6,465 bases of DNA from Verrucomicrobiota bacterium (lineage in GTDB: Bacteria; Verrucomicrobiota; Verrucomicrobiia; Chthoniobacterales; UBA10450): positions 1-6,465 of the forward strand of contig QHOD01000105.1 in assembly GCA_003218615.1 (NCBI GenBank), written 5' to 3'. The first letter of the stretch is position 1; the number at the start of each line of letters is the position of its first letter. Of this stretch, positions 1 to 6,281 are shown one piece after another. The notes beneath the pieces were generated by a model. That model was given only the letters and a program-made list of their open reading frames with translations, was not told where the DNA came from and did no database searches. A program made the translations under genes and the position numbers.

Positions 1-1637
1 AATCCGGAGGCGCGGACCAGTTGGTCCATTTCTGCTGTGGTGCGACGGCGCATGATCCACGGTTGACCTTCCCGATTACGTAACACGTGAGCGATAAATT
101 CGATCTGAGGATGCCAGGGTTGATTCGTGTAGATGAGATAACCGCCCGGCTCGAGTGCATCGGACAATCCGCGCAACGAATTCAACACCAGCTCGTTTGA
201 GGGAAACAATTCGTAAAGACCGGAGACGATTCCGATGGTTGGGCGCGGTTCAATCGCAGCGAGTGCGGCGCGATCGAATGCATCGCCACGTTGTGCCACC
301 ACGCTGTCGAGCCCGAATTCCTGCGCCAAAGCCCGCGCCGCATCGACATTTTCCTGTTTGTAATCGCGCAGCATTACGCTCGCCGGAATTTCCGGGCGTG
401 TTCGCATGGCTTCGAGAACATAACGCCCCGGTCCAGCAGCGATATCGAGAATCTGTACCGGGCGACCTTCGTTATGCACTTTTTGAATAAGACCGCACAG
501 CGCTTTTTCGAGATTGGCTTTGCGTTGCCGGATGCCGCGCCATCCGATGCTGTTGAGATACGATTTGTCGATCATACGGCCGAGGCCCATCGCGCCGCGC
601 GCCTTGTTTTGGTAAATGTAATCGAGCGAAACGCCGGAATCGAAACCGGTGCGCCAGCCGAGTTCGATGCCGCGGCTCAATCGACCAGCGGTTTTCAATC
701 CCACACGAGCGATCGCGAATTTCAAACTGCCGTTGTTTTTTAAGCGCTCATATTCGCGCGATGTGTGGCCGCTTCGATCGGCCTCGAGCAGCGACGGAAC
801 GAGCTGCGTTTGCGCAAAACGTTCGCGCACAAACTCGCGCACTTGTTTCACAACTTCGCCGCGATTCATTTCGTGAAAAACGGCGTGATATGCGTCGCGA
901 AAAACGCACATCCGTTTCGCGGAGGACGAGACGCCATCAAAAAATTTGCGTTGCGCGTTTAGACTAACGACCCAGTCGCGCCCGGCGCCGATCATCAAAA
1001 CAGGCGTGTGAATGGCGCCGGCATCGGCGAGCAAACGTTGCGCCGTGTCGTGAACATCGACAAGCAGATTCACTGCGATTTGGCGAGAGATGAGTGGATC
1101 GGAATCATAACGCGCTGCCTCAATCGGATCATGCGTCAACATTTTCGATTTCACGTAACTCTTTACGAAGCGCGGGCGGAACAATCGCAACGCGGGAATG
1201 GCGAATGGAATGTAGAGCCTTACGTGAAACGCAGCCGTCGCCAGGATCATCGCCCGAATAGGCGGGGCATAATCGTGCACCCACGCCGCCACGCTGAGCG
1301 CGGCAAGACTGTGCGCGAGCACGATCATGTTTCCGAGCGCGATCCCGTGCTGTTGGGAAATATGCCGCGCAAAGGCGTGCACATCTTTTACGACGTCAGT
1401 GAGATTGTTTGCGCTACCGCGCTCGCCCGGCGAGCGCCCGTGGCCGCGCGCGTCCCACGCAAACACCGCCACATCATCGAGGCCTAACGAATCAACTGTA
1501 TCCTGCCATCTTCCGGAATGTTCGTGGCCGCGATGAAAAAGCAGCAGCGCTTTATCCGTCGCATTTGCGGGAATCCACGCGCGATAGAAAAGCTCGACGC
1601 CGTCCCACGTCTCGAATGTGCGCTCAGTGGCTTTCAT
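1..1637 (-). CDS. Bifunctional alpha/beta hydrolase / class I SAM-dependent methyltransferase (YnbC-like), 3' end cut by window
   Basis: This frame stays open from an ATG at 1637 to the left edge, giving 545 visible residues and no stop. Residues 1-275 are a serine alpha/beta hydrolase of the monoacylglycerol-lipase type. An HRGHEHSGR oxyanion-region motif lies at 35-43, the nucleophile elbow AHSLA at 108-112 (Ser110), a likely acid Asp221 in GRDWVV, and His251 in DAYHAVFHE. From about residue 290 a second domain of the Methyltransf_20 type begins. It has an AMGLGRMID segment at 349-357, the SAM-binding motif LDIAAGPGRY at 397-406, and LEPGGYLIY further on. E. coli YnbC has the same fusion and is, from memory, about 585 residues, so roughly 40 C-terminal residues are probably missing. 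The start overlaps the upstream acyltransferase gene by 14 bases, which suggests coupling. The elbow is A-x-S-x-A, not the usual G-x-S-x-G. The fold assignments are firm; the substrates are unknown, with lipid esters and a lipid or headgroup methylation as inferences from the operon. Confidence 0.9.
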   Translation of the reverse strand, partial: MKATERTFETWDGVELFYRAWIPANATDKALLLFHRGHEHSGRWQDTVDSLGLDDVAVFAWDARGHGRSPGERGSANNLTDVVKDVHAFARHISQQHGIALGNMIVLAHSLAALSVAAWVHDYAPPIRAMILATAAFHVRLYIPFAIPALRLFRPRFVKSYVKSKMLTHDPIEAARYDSDPLISRQIAVNLLVDVHDTAQRLLADAGAIHTPVLMIGAGRDWVVSLNAQRKFFDGVSSSAKRMCVFRDAYHAVFHEMNRGEVVKQVREFVRERFAQTQLVPSLLEADRSGHTSREYERLKNNGSLKFAIARVGLKTAGRLSRGIELGWRTGFDSGVSLDYIYQNKARGAMGLGRMIDKSYLNSIGWRGIRQRKANLEKALCGLIQKVHNEGRPVQILDIAAGPGRYVLEAMRTRPEIPASVMLRDYKQENVDAARALAQEFGLDSVVAQRGDAFDRAALAAIEPRPTIGIVSGLYELFPSNELVLNSLRGLSDALEPGGYLIYTNQPWHPQIEFIAHVLRNREGQPWIMRRRTTAEMDQLVRASG

Positions 1638-2352
1638 TTGTTTGGTGCAGTTTGCTTACTGCTTCACGCAATTCCGCCGCGATTGCGGAGATGTCGATCT
1701 TGTCCGTGTTCCGCGAGCGATAGTTACGCGGCGTTCCGACGATCAATCGAACCCGTTTTGGGCGCGGCAGGCGCCGGCCTTTAGGCCACGCCCGAAAAGA
1801 TCCATCGATAAAACAGGGAACAACCGCGACATCGCGCCCCGCGACAAGCGCACCGATTCCGCATTTAAATTCCTGAGTCTCGCCGGTTGTCGATCTTGTT
1901 CCTTCCGGAAAAATGACGAGAATCGTCCCAGGATTGGCGAGCAGCTGCTCGCAAAGAGAGAGGCTTTGCCGCACGTGGATTTGGCGCGCGAACGGCAGCG
2001 CGTTGACGACCACGGCGGCGATCCAGAGACGCGGGATACTTTGGAAGAAATAATCCGACGCTGCGGCTGGAAATGCCCGATGCAGTTTTCGCAGCGGCAA
2101 TGCCGCGAGCAGGCAAAGCGTATCGAGATGACTGCAATGATTTGCGACAATAACCAGCGAGCGATTCGTGCGGATATTTTCGTGACCGATAATTTCGAAG
2201 CGATGATAGGCGCGCAGCCATGCGCGAATGATCAGCGCTCCAAGCGAGCGCAATCCATAAACGAGCATGTCCGGTTCGCGCGGAAACCGGCGCAATCGTT
2301 CCACCAAAGTCCGATCGAGATCGTTCGCCGAATCGTAGCGCCACCTTTTCAT
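1624..2352 (-). CDS. Lysophospholipid (1-acylglycerol-3-phosphate type) acyltransferase, PlsC family
   Basis: A 242-residue protein of the PlsC/LPLAT family, which transfers an acyl chain to a lysophospholipid (classically lysophosphatidate to phosphatidate) at the inner membrane. The catalytic NHCSHLD block at 71-77 gives the H-x4-D motif (His72, Asp77). The phosphate-binding FPEGTRS lies at 148-154, and the later hydrophobic VVPCFIDG block at 177-184. A weakly hydrophobic helix around residues 33-46 may anchor it. Length is normal for the family. The ATG at 2352 was chosen because it overlaps the stop of the upstream cytidylyltransferase gene as ATGA. The frame is open further upstream, to 2556, but that stretch is Arg/His-rich and reads through the conserved CDP-DAG synthase signature in another frame. 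Its product would be a substrate for the cytidylyltransferase encoded just upstream. From memory E. coli ynbABCD has no separate acyltransferase. Whether the true acceptor is lysophosphatidate or a special lysolipid cannot be told. Confidence 0.92.
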   Translation of the reverse strand: MKRWRYDSANDLDRTLVERLRRFPREPDMLVYGLRSLGALIIRAWLRAYHRFEIIGHENIRTNRSLVIVANHCSHLDTLCLLAALPLRKLHRAFPAAASDYFFQSIPRLWIAAVVVNALPFARQIHVRQSLSLCEQLLANPGTILVIFPEGTRSTTGETQEFKCGIGALVAGRDVAVVPCFIDGSFRAWPKGRRLPRPKRVRLIVGTPRNYRSRNTDKIDISAIAAELREAVSKLHQTNESH

Positions 2353-3305
2353 CGCAGCGGATAATAATAGCCTGCCATGTGCATGAACATCGGCGCGACA
2401 AAAATCAAGCTGTCGATGCGGTCCAATATGCCGCCGTGGCCGGGAATGGTCGCTGCCATGTCTTTGGTTCCGATGTCGCGCTTGATAACACTGATGGAGA
2501 GATCGCCGAGTTGTCCTCCGATCCCAACGATCAAGCCGGTAAGGACAAGCTGCCACACACTAAAGAACGGAAACGAAAAGCGAAATAACCAAGGTAGCAG
2601 CATCGACACCCCCAGCGCGCCGAGTGCGCCCTCCCACGTTTTACTCGGACTGATTTTACTGCGGAGAGGATGGCGCCCGAATAACCTGCCGAACGTAAAA
2701 GCGGCCACGTCATTCAATTCCGTGGCGAAAACAATATAGCAGATAAATCCGTAAGCATTATTCGTGTTCGCAAGGAAACCCAGGTGCCCGAACATCCACC
2801 CAATGTAAACAAAGCCCACAATAGCCAGTGACACCCCCTGCAGTTCACCCCGCGCGCGATTGCGCAGAATTGGAATCAACAGAATCAAGGCGATCGCAAA
2901 AACCGGCGTCGCGACGAAAAACCCGTACCAACCAGAACCTGGCTCTTCACCGTGCGGCTGCAGCATTAGCGACGCGACGCCCACAGTTACAATCCCGGCG
3001 TAAACCGCGCCCGTCATCCACCAGTCTCGATATAAGCCCGATGCGCGTGCGAATTCCTTAAAACCAAAAATCGCGAGCAACGTGACACCGATGATGGTTG
3101 GAATGCGCCCTGCAAAAACAACCAGCAATGCCAGCGGCGCCATGATCAGCCACGAGCAATAGGTTCGCCACATTGAGCTAGTCTCTTTCTTAAATCCCCA
3201 TTTGAGCAAAGCGAGCAATGCTCCGCCTGCGATGAGTGAGAAAAGAACGATCCAGAGGTAGGCGCGAAAAACGGGATCGTGGAGCGCGATCTGCGGTGAC
3301 ATCAT
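2349..3305 (-). CDS. Phosphatidate cytidylyltransferase (CDP-diacylglycerol synthase), YnbB/CdsA-like
   Basis: A 318-residue polytopic membrane enzyme that should convert phosphatidate and CTP to CDP-diacylglycerol and pyrophosphate. The complete family signature occupies residues 272-298, running from SVIKRD through KD and PGHGG to the final DRID. The other conserved CdsA blocks are ELND at 196-199 and the basic RSKISPSKTWEG at 215-226. Hydrophobic segments cover roughly 14-35, 51-65, 68-82, 97-114, 128-146, 157-177, 184-196, 228-241 and 250-266. The ATG at 3305 forms an ATGA overlap with the stop of the upstream gene. A second ATG follows immediately at 3302, so the protein may start one residue later. 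The downstream acyltransferase also starts inside this gene's stop. Placement directly after a CDP-alcohol phosphatidyltransferase fits E. coli ynbAB; YnbB there is reported as a CdsA paralogue tied to a specialised glycolipid (MPIase). Whether this is the housekeeping cdsA or a pathway-dedicated copy cannot be decided from the window; the operon favours a dedicated copy. Confidence 0.93.
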   Translation of the reverse strand: MMSPQIALHDPVFRAYLWIVLFSLIAGGALLALLKWGFKKETSSMWRTYCSWLIMAPLALLVVFAGRIPTIIGVTLLAIFGFKEFARASGLYRDWWMTGAVYAGIVTVGVASLMLQPHGEEPGSGWYGFFVATPVFAIALILLIPILRNRARGELQGVSLAIVGFVYIGWMFGHLGFLANTNNAYGFICYIVFATELNDVAAFTFGRLFGRHPLRSKISPSKTWEGALGALGVSMLLPWLFRFSFPFFSVWQLVLTGLIVGIGGQLGDLSISVIKRDIGTKDMAATIPGHGGILDRIDSLIFVAPMFMHMAGYYYPLR

Positions 3306-3961
3306 TTTGTTCTTCGTTCTAGCGCGGCCATGATCCGCTTCAACCGAGTTCCAATTGTTTGTACGCAGCCGGCAATCACGACAATGCAGGTCCAATCAAA
3401 AATTGTGAGACTCTGAAGCCTGATTGACTGATCATTCCACCACCAGCATGCAAGCGTTGTCCACGCTCCGACATGAAGCGCGACCATGCGCCACGGCTTT
3501 GACATCCATCCATTGAATTCGCGTTGCACGCCGACGGCTTGACCGGAAATTCCCACATAAGCAGTAAGCACGGCAAAGATCGCCGCCCAGTAACCCAAGA
3601 TCGGATTCATCCAACCGCTGTGGGCGACACCTACAAAGATCACAATGTCTGAAATTCGATCTGGCAGATCGTTTACGATTTCTCCACGGCCACTGACCTT
3701 GTCGGCAGCAATCGCAACCATTCCATCAAGCATGTTGAACCAAAGCCGGAGATAGCAAAACATCGGCGCTATGATCAACAGCCACGGAGCAGCATGGGAT
3801 CGCCAAAAGCAAAACGCGCCGCCCAGCGCCGCTAAGATCGAGAAATACGAGATCGCATCGGGATGAATCCCCCAGTGCACACACAATCGCGTGGCGGCTT
3901 CGGCTGTGCGGCGAAATGCTCCTGCGATCGGCCGACGCGAGATTGGTTTATAGTCTGCCAT
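3302..3961 (-). CDS. CDP-alcohol phosphatidyltransferase family protein (YnbA-like)
   Basis: A 219-residue integral membrane protein of the CDP-alcohol phosphatidyltransferase family, which moves a phosphatidyl group from CDP-diacylglycerol to an alcohol and releases CMP. The cytoplasmic N-terminus is followed by the typical G-x-x-P block (GIHPDAIS, 31-38), a membrane helix, and the signature at 76-101: NMLDG, then A83, G93, N97 and D101. The canonical motif has Asp at positions 76 and 97 and Arg at 84; here they are Asn, Asn and Ile. From memory E. coli YnbA has the same two Asn, which supports a YnbA-type assignment over PgsA or PssA. Later hydrophobic segments lie near 103-113, 121-142, 158-175 and 188-204, with a basic QREFNGWMSKPWR loop between. 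I chose the ATG at 3961 because homology begins there, and a weak AAGG lies 10 bases upstream. An in-frame ATG at 4042 is possible, but its extension looks uncoded. It is the first gene of the operon, and its stop overlaps the next start as ATGA. The acceptor alcohol is unknown. Confidence 0.87.
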   Translation of the reverse strand: MADYKPISRRPIAGAFRRTAEAATRLCVHWGIHPDAISYFSILAALGGAFCFWRSHAAPWLLIIAPMFCYLRLWFNMLDGMVAIAADKVSGRGEIVNDLPDRISDIVIFVGVAHSGWMNPILGYWAAIFAVLTAYVGISGQAVGVQREFNGWMSKPWRMVALHVGAWTTLACWWWNDQSIRLQSLTIFDWTCIVVIAGCVQTIGTRLKRIMAALERRTK

Positions 3962-4040
3962 GCAATTTACGCCTTGGTGTGAAATTCGCAGCCCCGCATT
4001 TTTGCTCCTGTTAATGACGGCTTCTGAAAGATCACATGAC

Positions 4041-4049
4041 ATAATAGCA
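4041..4049 (-). promoter_or_regulatory. Candidate extended -10 promoter for the lipid operon
   Basis: On the minus strand the bases read TGCTATTAT, a TGn extension followed by a hexamer with 5 of 6 matches to TATAAT. Transcription would begin near 4034, leaving about 73 untranslated bases before the ATG at 3961. No good -35 lies 16-18 bases upstream, as is usual for extended -10 promoters. A nine-base match can arise by chance in AT-richer DNA, so this is tentative. Confidence 0.3.
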
Positions 4050-4339
4050 AAACACTCACCGCATGAACTTCCGAAAACTATCGGCATACTCACCGGATCA
4101 GAATTCAGGTGCCCTCTCGGTGGTCCGATTAAGTAACGTCCGAGCTGCCAAACGAGAATTTCATCCAAATTGGTCGGATCAAGATTCGCAGAGCGAAAAA
4201 GCTCTTCAAGCGCCGCACAAAAAATCGATTAAAACATCCGCGCTCCATCGCAGATACGAATCTAATATGGCGGCAAGCTCTTCGCCGGCCAAAATTGAAC
4301 CGGAATTACAGGAGACTTGTTGCCAAGCAACTCAACAAG

Positions 4340-4345
4340 AAAGGG
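4340..4345 (+). promoter_or_regulatory. Ribosome binding site for the small exported protein
   Basis: AAAGGG lies five A residues ahead of the ATG at 4351. It is the clearest Shine-Dalgarno-like site in the window. It fixes the start at 4351 over the longer upstream in-frame ATGs at 4063 and 4267, and over the ATG at 4360. Confidence 0.7.
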
Positions 4346-4350
4346 AAAAA

Positions 4351-4683
4351 ATGAGAAAAATGCTCTTAAGCATGGCATTGGCAGTTGTGGCCCCGTTCGC
4401 TTGGGGACAGGTCTCGGAGACCAGCACAACAACGACGACCACGACTGAAGGCAATGGGACAATCACGGAGTACACTCCAGGGAGTGCGATCGTGCTCAGA
4501 GAGAGCAGCGGACCGCGGCGCTATCGCTTCGGCAAAACCGTCAGTTATGTGACTCGGAGCGGCAGGGTTCTGGATGAAGATACCGTAAGAACGAGAGTCA
4601 AAGTGGGCGTTCCTGTCCGTGTCCACTATATGGGAACAGGCGACAACATGATGGTTGATCGCGTGATCCTCGACGAGGATTAA
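4351..4683 (+). CDS. Small exported protein of unknown function, Thr-rich N-terminus and beta-rich C-terminal domain
   Basis: A 110-residue protein that I do not recognise by function. Residues 1-19 form a standard Sec signal peptide: MRKM, a hydrophobic core LLSMALAVVAPF, then AWG with likely cleavage before Gln20. The mature protein starts with a low-complexity stretch ending in seven Thr residues (26-32). It continues with GNGTITEYTPGSAIVLRE, then RYRFGKTVSYVTRSGRVLDE, and then VKVGVPVRVHYMGTGDNMMVDRVI. The alternating hydrophobic pattern with Gly turns predicts a compact beta sheet, perhaps OB-like. I have seen similar anonymous short proteins in verrucomicrobial genomes, sometimes in several copies; that is recollection only. 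It is transcribed alone, divergent from the lipid operon and closed by a terminator 25 bases after its stop, so it is probably monocistronic. It should act in the periplasm or outside the cell. No catalytic residues or cysteines are visible. Confidence 0.85.
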   Translation: MRKMLLSMALAVVAPFAWGQVSETSTTTTTTTEGNGTITEYTPGSAIVLRESSGPRRYRFGKTVSYVTRSGRVLDEDTVRTRVKVGVPVRVHYMGTGDNMMVDRVILDED

Positions 4684-4707
4684 GATCTAATCTCGTTTGT
4701 CTCCAAT

Positions 4708-4754
4708 CGCGCCTTTCTGTTCCGCCTTCCGGTGGAACAGTGAAGGCGCGTTTT
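4708..4754 (+). terminator. Strong Rho-independent terminator
   Basis: The left arm at 4708-4726 pairs with the right arm at 4731-4750 around a TTCC loop. There are eight pairs (CGCGCCTT with AAGGCGCG), a small bulge, then ten more pairs including one G-U. TTTT follows at 4751-4754. It starts 25 bases after the stop of the small exported protein. On the minus strand the hairpin also forms but no T run follows, so efficient termination is expected only for plus-strand transcripts. It could still shield the convergent protease operon. Confidence 0.88.
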
Positions 4755-4774
4755 GGTCTAGTAATAGCTCGTAT

Positions 4775-5134
4775 TCATTGGCCCAGCGGCCGGATCTCTC
4801 CCGTCACTTCTACAACGACCGGATAACCTTCGAGCAAATGCGGAATTTTTCGTTCGGTTTCTGGATTTTTGCGGGCGAGCATGACCTTCAGACAAGCCGT
4901 ACGGCCATCTTCGAGGACCCCGACATAGACGCCGGCTACGTCTGGGATCGCAAGCAACTCCTTATCGTGGGCAGCCAGCACGTCGTTAATGTCTCGTTTC
5001 GGAGATGGTAAATTGCTTTGGGCCATATTCTGCTGGCAAACTGAAGCAAAAAGTACTCCTAGAAAAAGCAAGCCCACGCCACACAGCTGGCAGCGTCTTC
5101 CACAGAATCGCATTGCTCGACGATTCACCGACAT
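4775..5134 (-). CDS. Small exported or membrane-anchored protein with a protease-prodomain-like module
   Basis: A 119-residue protein with no family I can name. A basic N-terminus is followed by a hydrophobic stretch near residues 19-33 (GVGLLFLGVLFASV), which acts as a signal peptide or anchor. ASVC ends it but is not a good lipobox, because Val precedes the Cys. Residues 54-117 form one module: AHDKELLAIPDVAGVYVGV, then LKVMLAR, KIPHLLEGYPVVVEV and TGEIRPL. The same pattern occurs at residues 55-115 of the secreted protease encoded just upstream: an L-x-x-P-acidic-aliphatic-x-G block, a V-G-V strand, and a later P-x3-x-G-x-x-V-x-V block. The gene starts 49 bases after the protease stop on the same strand, so co-transcription is likely. 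I chose the ATG at 5134; the ATG at 5113 (112 residues) gives a more standard signal peptide and is a real alternative. A role as inhibitor, folding helper or partner of the protease is inference only. No terminator with a T run follows on this strand. Confidence 0.75.
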   Translation of the reverse strand: MSVNRRAMRFCGRRCQLCGVGLLFLGVLFASVCQQNMAQSNLPSPKRDINDVLAAHDKELLAIPDVAGVYVGVLEDGRTACLKVMLARKNPETERKIPHLLEGYPVVVEVTGEIRPLGQ

Positions 5135-5183
5135 CCGTTCCAAGCAAAGCGGATGCTGTAAGGTTTGGTTTCTACTGCCAGCG

Positions 5184-6281
5184 TCAGTTCCCCACCATCG
5201 TGGCGCCGAGGAACGAGAGGACTTGATTAATTGGATTCGCGATCGCGCTCGTACTGCTGCCGGCAAAGAGTAGGCCCACTGCGCGCGGATTCGTCGCTAC
5301 GTCTTCGACCATCAGCGACCCTGAATCGCCGCTGTTCAGAAACTTACTGCCGCTGTTCGCGATTACGATCTGGCCGGTGAACGTTTTTGTGAACGCTGTC
5401 CCGCCGGCGCACTCGTTATCATAGGTAACGCTGATCGTCGCGTTGAGACCGGAAACCGAGCTATGCGTTAAGCCAGTAGTACGCCCGCTTTTCTTAACCG
5501 CCTGATTGATTGCGGCAGGCGTGGTCAAATGCGAAATGGTTCCGATCTCAAGAATAGCGCCATCTGTTCGCACCATTCCCGAAACGACTTTCGCGATTGA
5601 ACAATCGACATTGTTATTTGGGAGCGAACTCTTCTTTACAAGCGTCCCCACAGTTTGCGCGCCGCTGGCCGTGCAGTTCACGTCAATCAAGCCCGGCTGA
5701 ATGATGGGGTCGCCTGTCTGTGCAACTCGACCGTTTCCGCCCGAGACAATGTCAGATTCAAATACGTGGTAGTTGCTGAGAATGTATTGCGTACCGCTGA
5801 TCGAGACCGAGGAACCGAGGGTCCCGCCGCAGCAGTACCCATTCGCGAGATCGTAAGCCCAGCCGCCGGACGTTCCGAGCTGGATGGGCGGCGTTTGCTT
5901 TGCGGTGTGGCTCGTTCCATGCGGATTGCCTCTCATCGCTCGAAATTTGTCCGTCAGATGAACCTGTACGCCTATGCCGCGAAATTCTCGCGGAACGTTG
6001 CGGATCACTTCTCCGGCGTTCGCTGCCTCTCGATCGACATAAACGGTCAATACTGGGCTGCCAGCCGCGTCGACGCCCACCGCCGTTCCGAGAATCTCCG
6101 GCTGGCGCATCAAGTTGGACGTGACCTGTGCCTGGACAGCCATAACCGCTCGAACAGCAGCATGCGTATCATCCAGAACGCCAGCAGGCGGAGCGGTAAA
6201 CGCGCTGACCGGAAGGAAAACAGAGATAGTTGCTGCGAGGAGTTTAAAGAAGGAGCGAATGAATTGATTGATTGAGGACAT
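5184..6281 (-). CDS. Secreted trypsin-fold serine protease (Nal1/S1-like) with N-terminal prodomain-like module
   Basis: A 365-residue exported peptidase. Residues 1-27 are a Sec signal peptide ending PVSA, with likely cleavage before Phe28. Residues 55-115 form a module containing PEILGTAVGV, VLTVYVD and VPREFRGIGVQVHL. The chymotrypsin-like domain runs from about 137 to the end. His172 sits in ILSNYHVF, followed by GDPIIQPG at 190-197, Asp226 in NNVDCSIA, the conserved KKSGRTTGLT at 263-272, and Ser320 in SGDSGSL. The triad is therefore complete. The HV and GD-I-QPG blocks match the bacterial relatives of plant Nal1-type serine proteases. Cysteines at 150, 151, 203, 227 and 291 could form disulfides, which fits an extracytoplasmic site. 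The ATG at 6281 begins directly with the signal peptide; no Shine-Dalgarno is visible in front of it, so initiation may rely on other features. It heads a probable two-gene unit with the small module-bearing protein downstream. The natural substrate is unknown. Confidence 0.9.
   Translation of the reverse strand: MSSINQFIRSFFKLLAATISVFLPVSAFTAPPAGVLDDTHAAVRAVMAVQAQVTSNLMRQPEILGTAVGVDAAGSPVLTVYVDREAANAGEVIRNVPREFRGIGVQVHLTDKFRAMRGNPHGTSHTAKQTPPIQLGTSGGWAYDLANGYCCGGTLGSSVSISGTQYILSNYHVFESDIVSGGNGRVAQTGDPIIQPGLIDVNCTASGAQTVGTLVKKSSLPNNNVDCSIAKVVSGMVRTDGAILEIGTISHLTTPAAINQAVKKSGRTTGLTHSSVSGLNATISVTYDNECAGGTAFTKTFTGQIVIANSGSKFLNSGDSGSLMVEDVATNPRAVGLLFAGSSTSAIANPINQVLSFLGATMVGN

Larger units (their letters stand above)
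3962..4350. other. Divergent intergenic region between the lipid operon and the small exported protein gene
   Basis: About 390 bases separate two outward-facing genes. Both flanking frames stay open some way into it (minus to 4168, plus from 4063), but the translated extensions are polar and low in hydrophobic residues. They also precede clear starts, one being a signal peptide with a good ribosome binding site. It is locally more AT-rich than the coding DNA. The only sites I can point to are the extended -10 on the minus strand near 4041-4049 and the ribosome binding site at 4340-4345. I see no convincing promoter for the plus-strand gene. Confidence 0.6.

Noticed and set aside
155..743. Plus-strand open frames of 111 and 150 codons
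   Set aside because: They lie antisense to the methyltransferase domain, overlap each other in different frames, and show no domain or ribosome binding site.
1008..2364. Plus-strand open frames, the longest 248 codons (1618-2364)
   Set aside because: They are antisense to the hydrolase and acyltransferase genes, whose catalytic motifs are intact. The translations are Arg/Cys-rich shadows typical of GC-rich DNA.
2353..2556. N-terminal extension of the acyltransferase to 310 residues
   Set aside because: It would overlap the conserved CDP-DAG synthase signature in another frame and has a His/Arg-rich composition. The ATGA overlap at 2349-2352 gives a normal family length.
3306..3395. N-terminal extension of the cytidylyltransferase to 348 residues
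   Set aside because: The extra 30 residues overlap the end of the upstream gene and are polar with no homology. The ATG at 3305 overlaps the upstream stop as expected in this operon.
3962..4168. N-terminal extension of the CDP-alcohol phosphatidyltransferase to 288 residues
   Set aside because: The extension resembles translated intergenic DNA, and family homology begins close to the ATG at 3961.
4187..4204. Small hairpin AGAGC-GAAAAA-GCTCT in the divergent intergenic region
   Set aside because: The stem is only five pairs and no T run follows, so it is neither a terminator nor a clear operator.
4063..4350. N-terminal extension of the small exported protein to 206 residues
   Set aside because: It would bury a clean signal peptide in the middle of the protein. 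The ribosome binding site at 4340-4345 marks the ATG at 4351.
4775..5134. Lipoprotein reading of the small module protein
   Set aside because: The Cys at the end of the hydrophobic stretch is preceded by Val, and not by the Gly, Ala or Ser needed for a good lipobox.
4989..5273. Plus-strand open frames of 73 and 94 codons
   Set aside because: They are antisense to the 3' end of the protease gene and the start of the small module gene, with no motif and no ribosome binding site.
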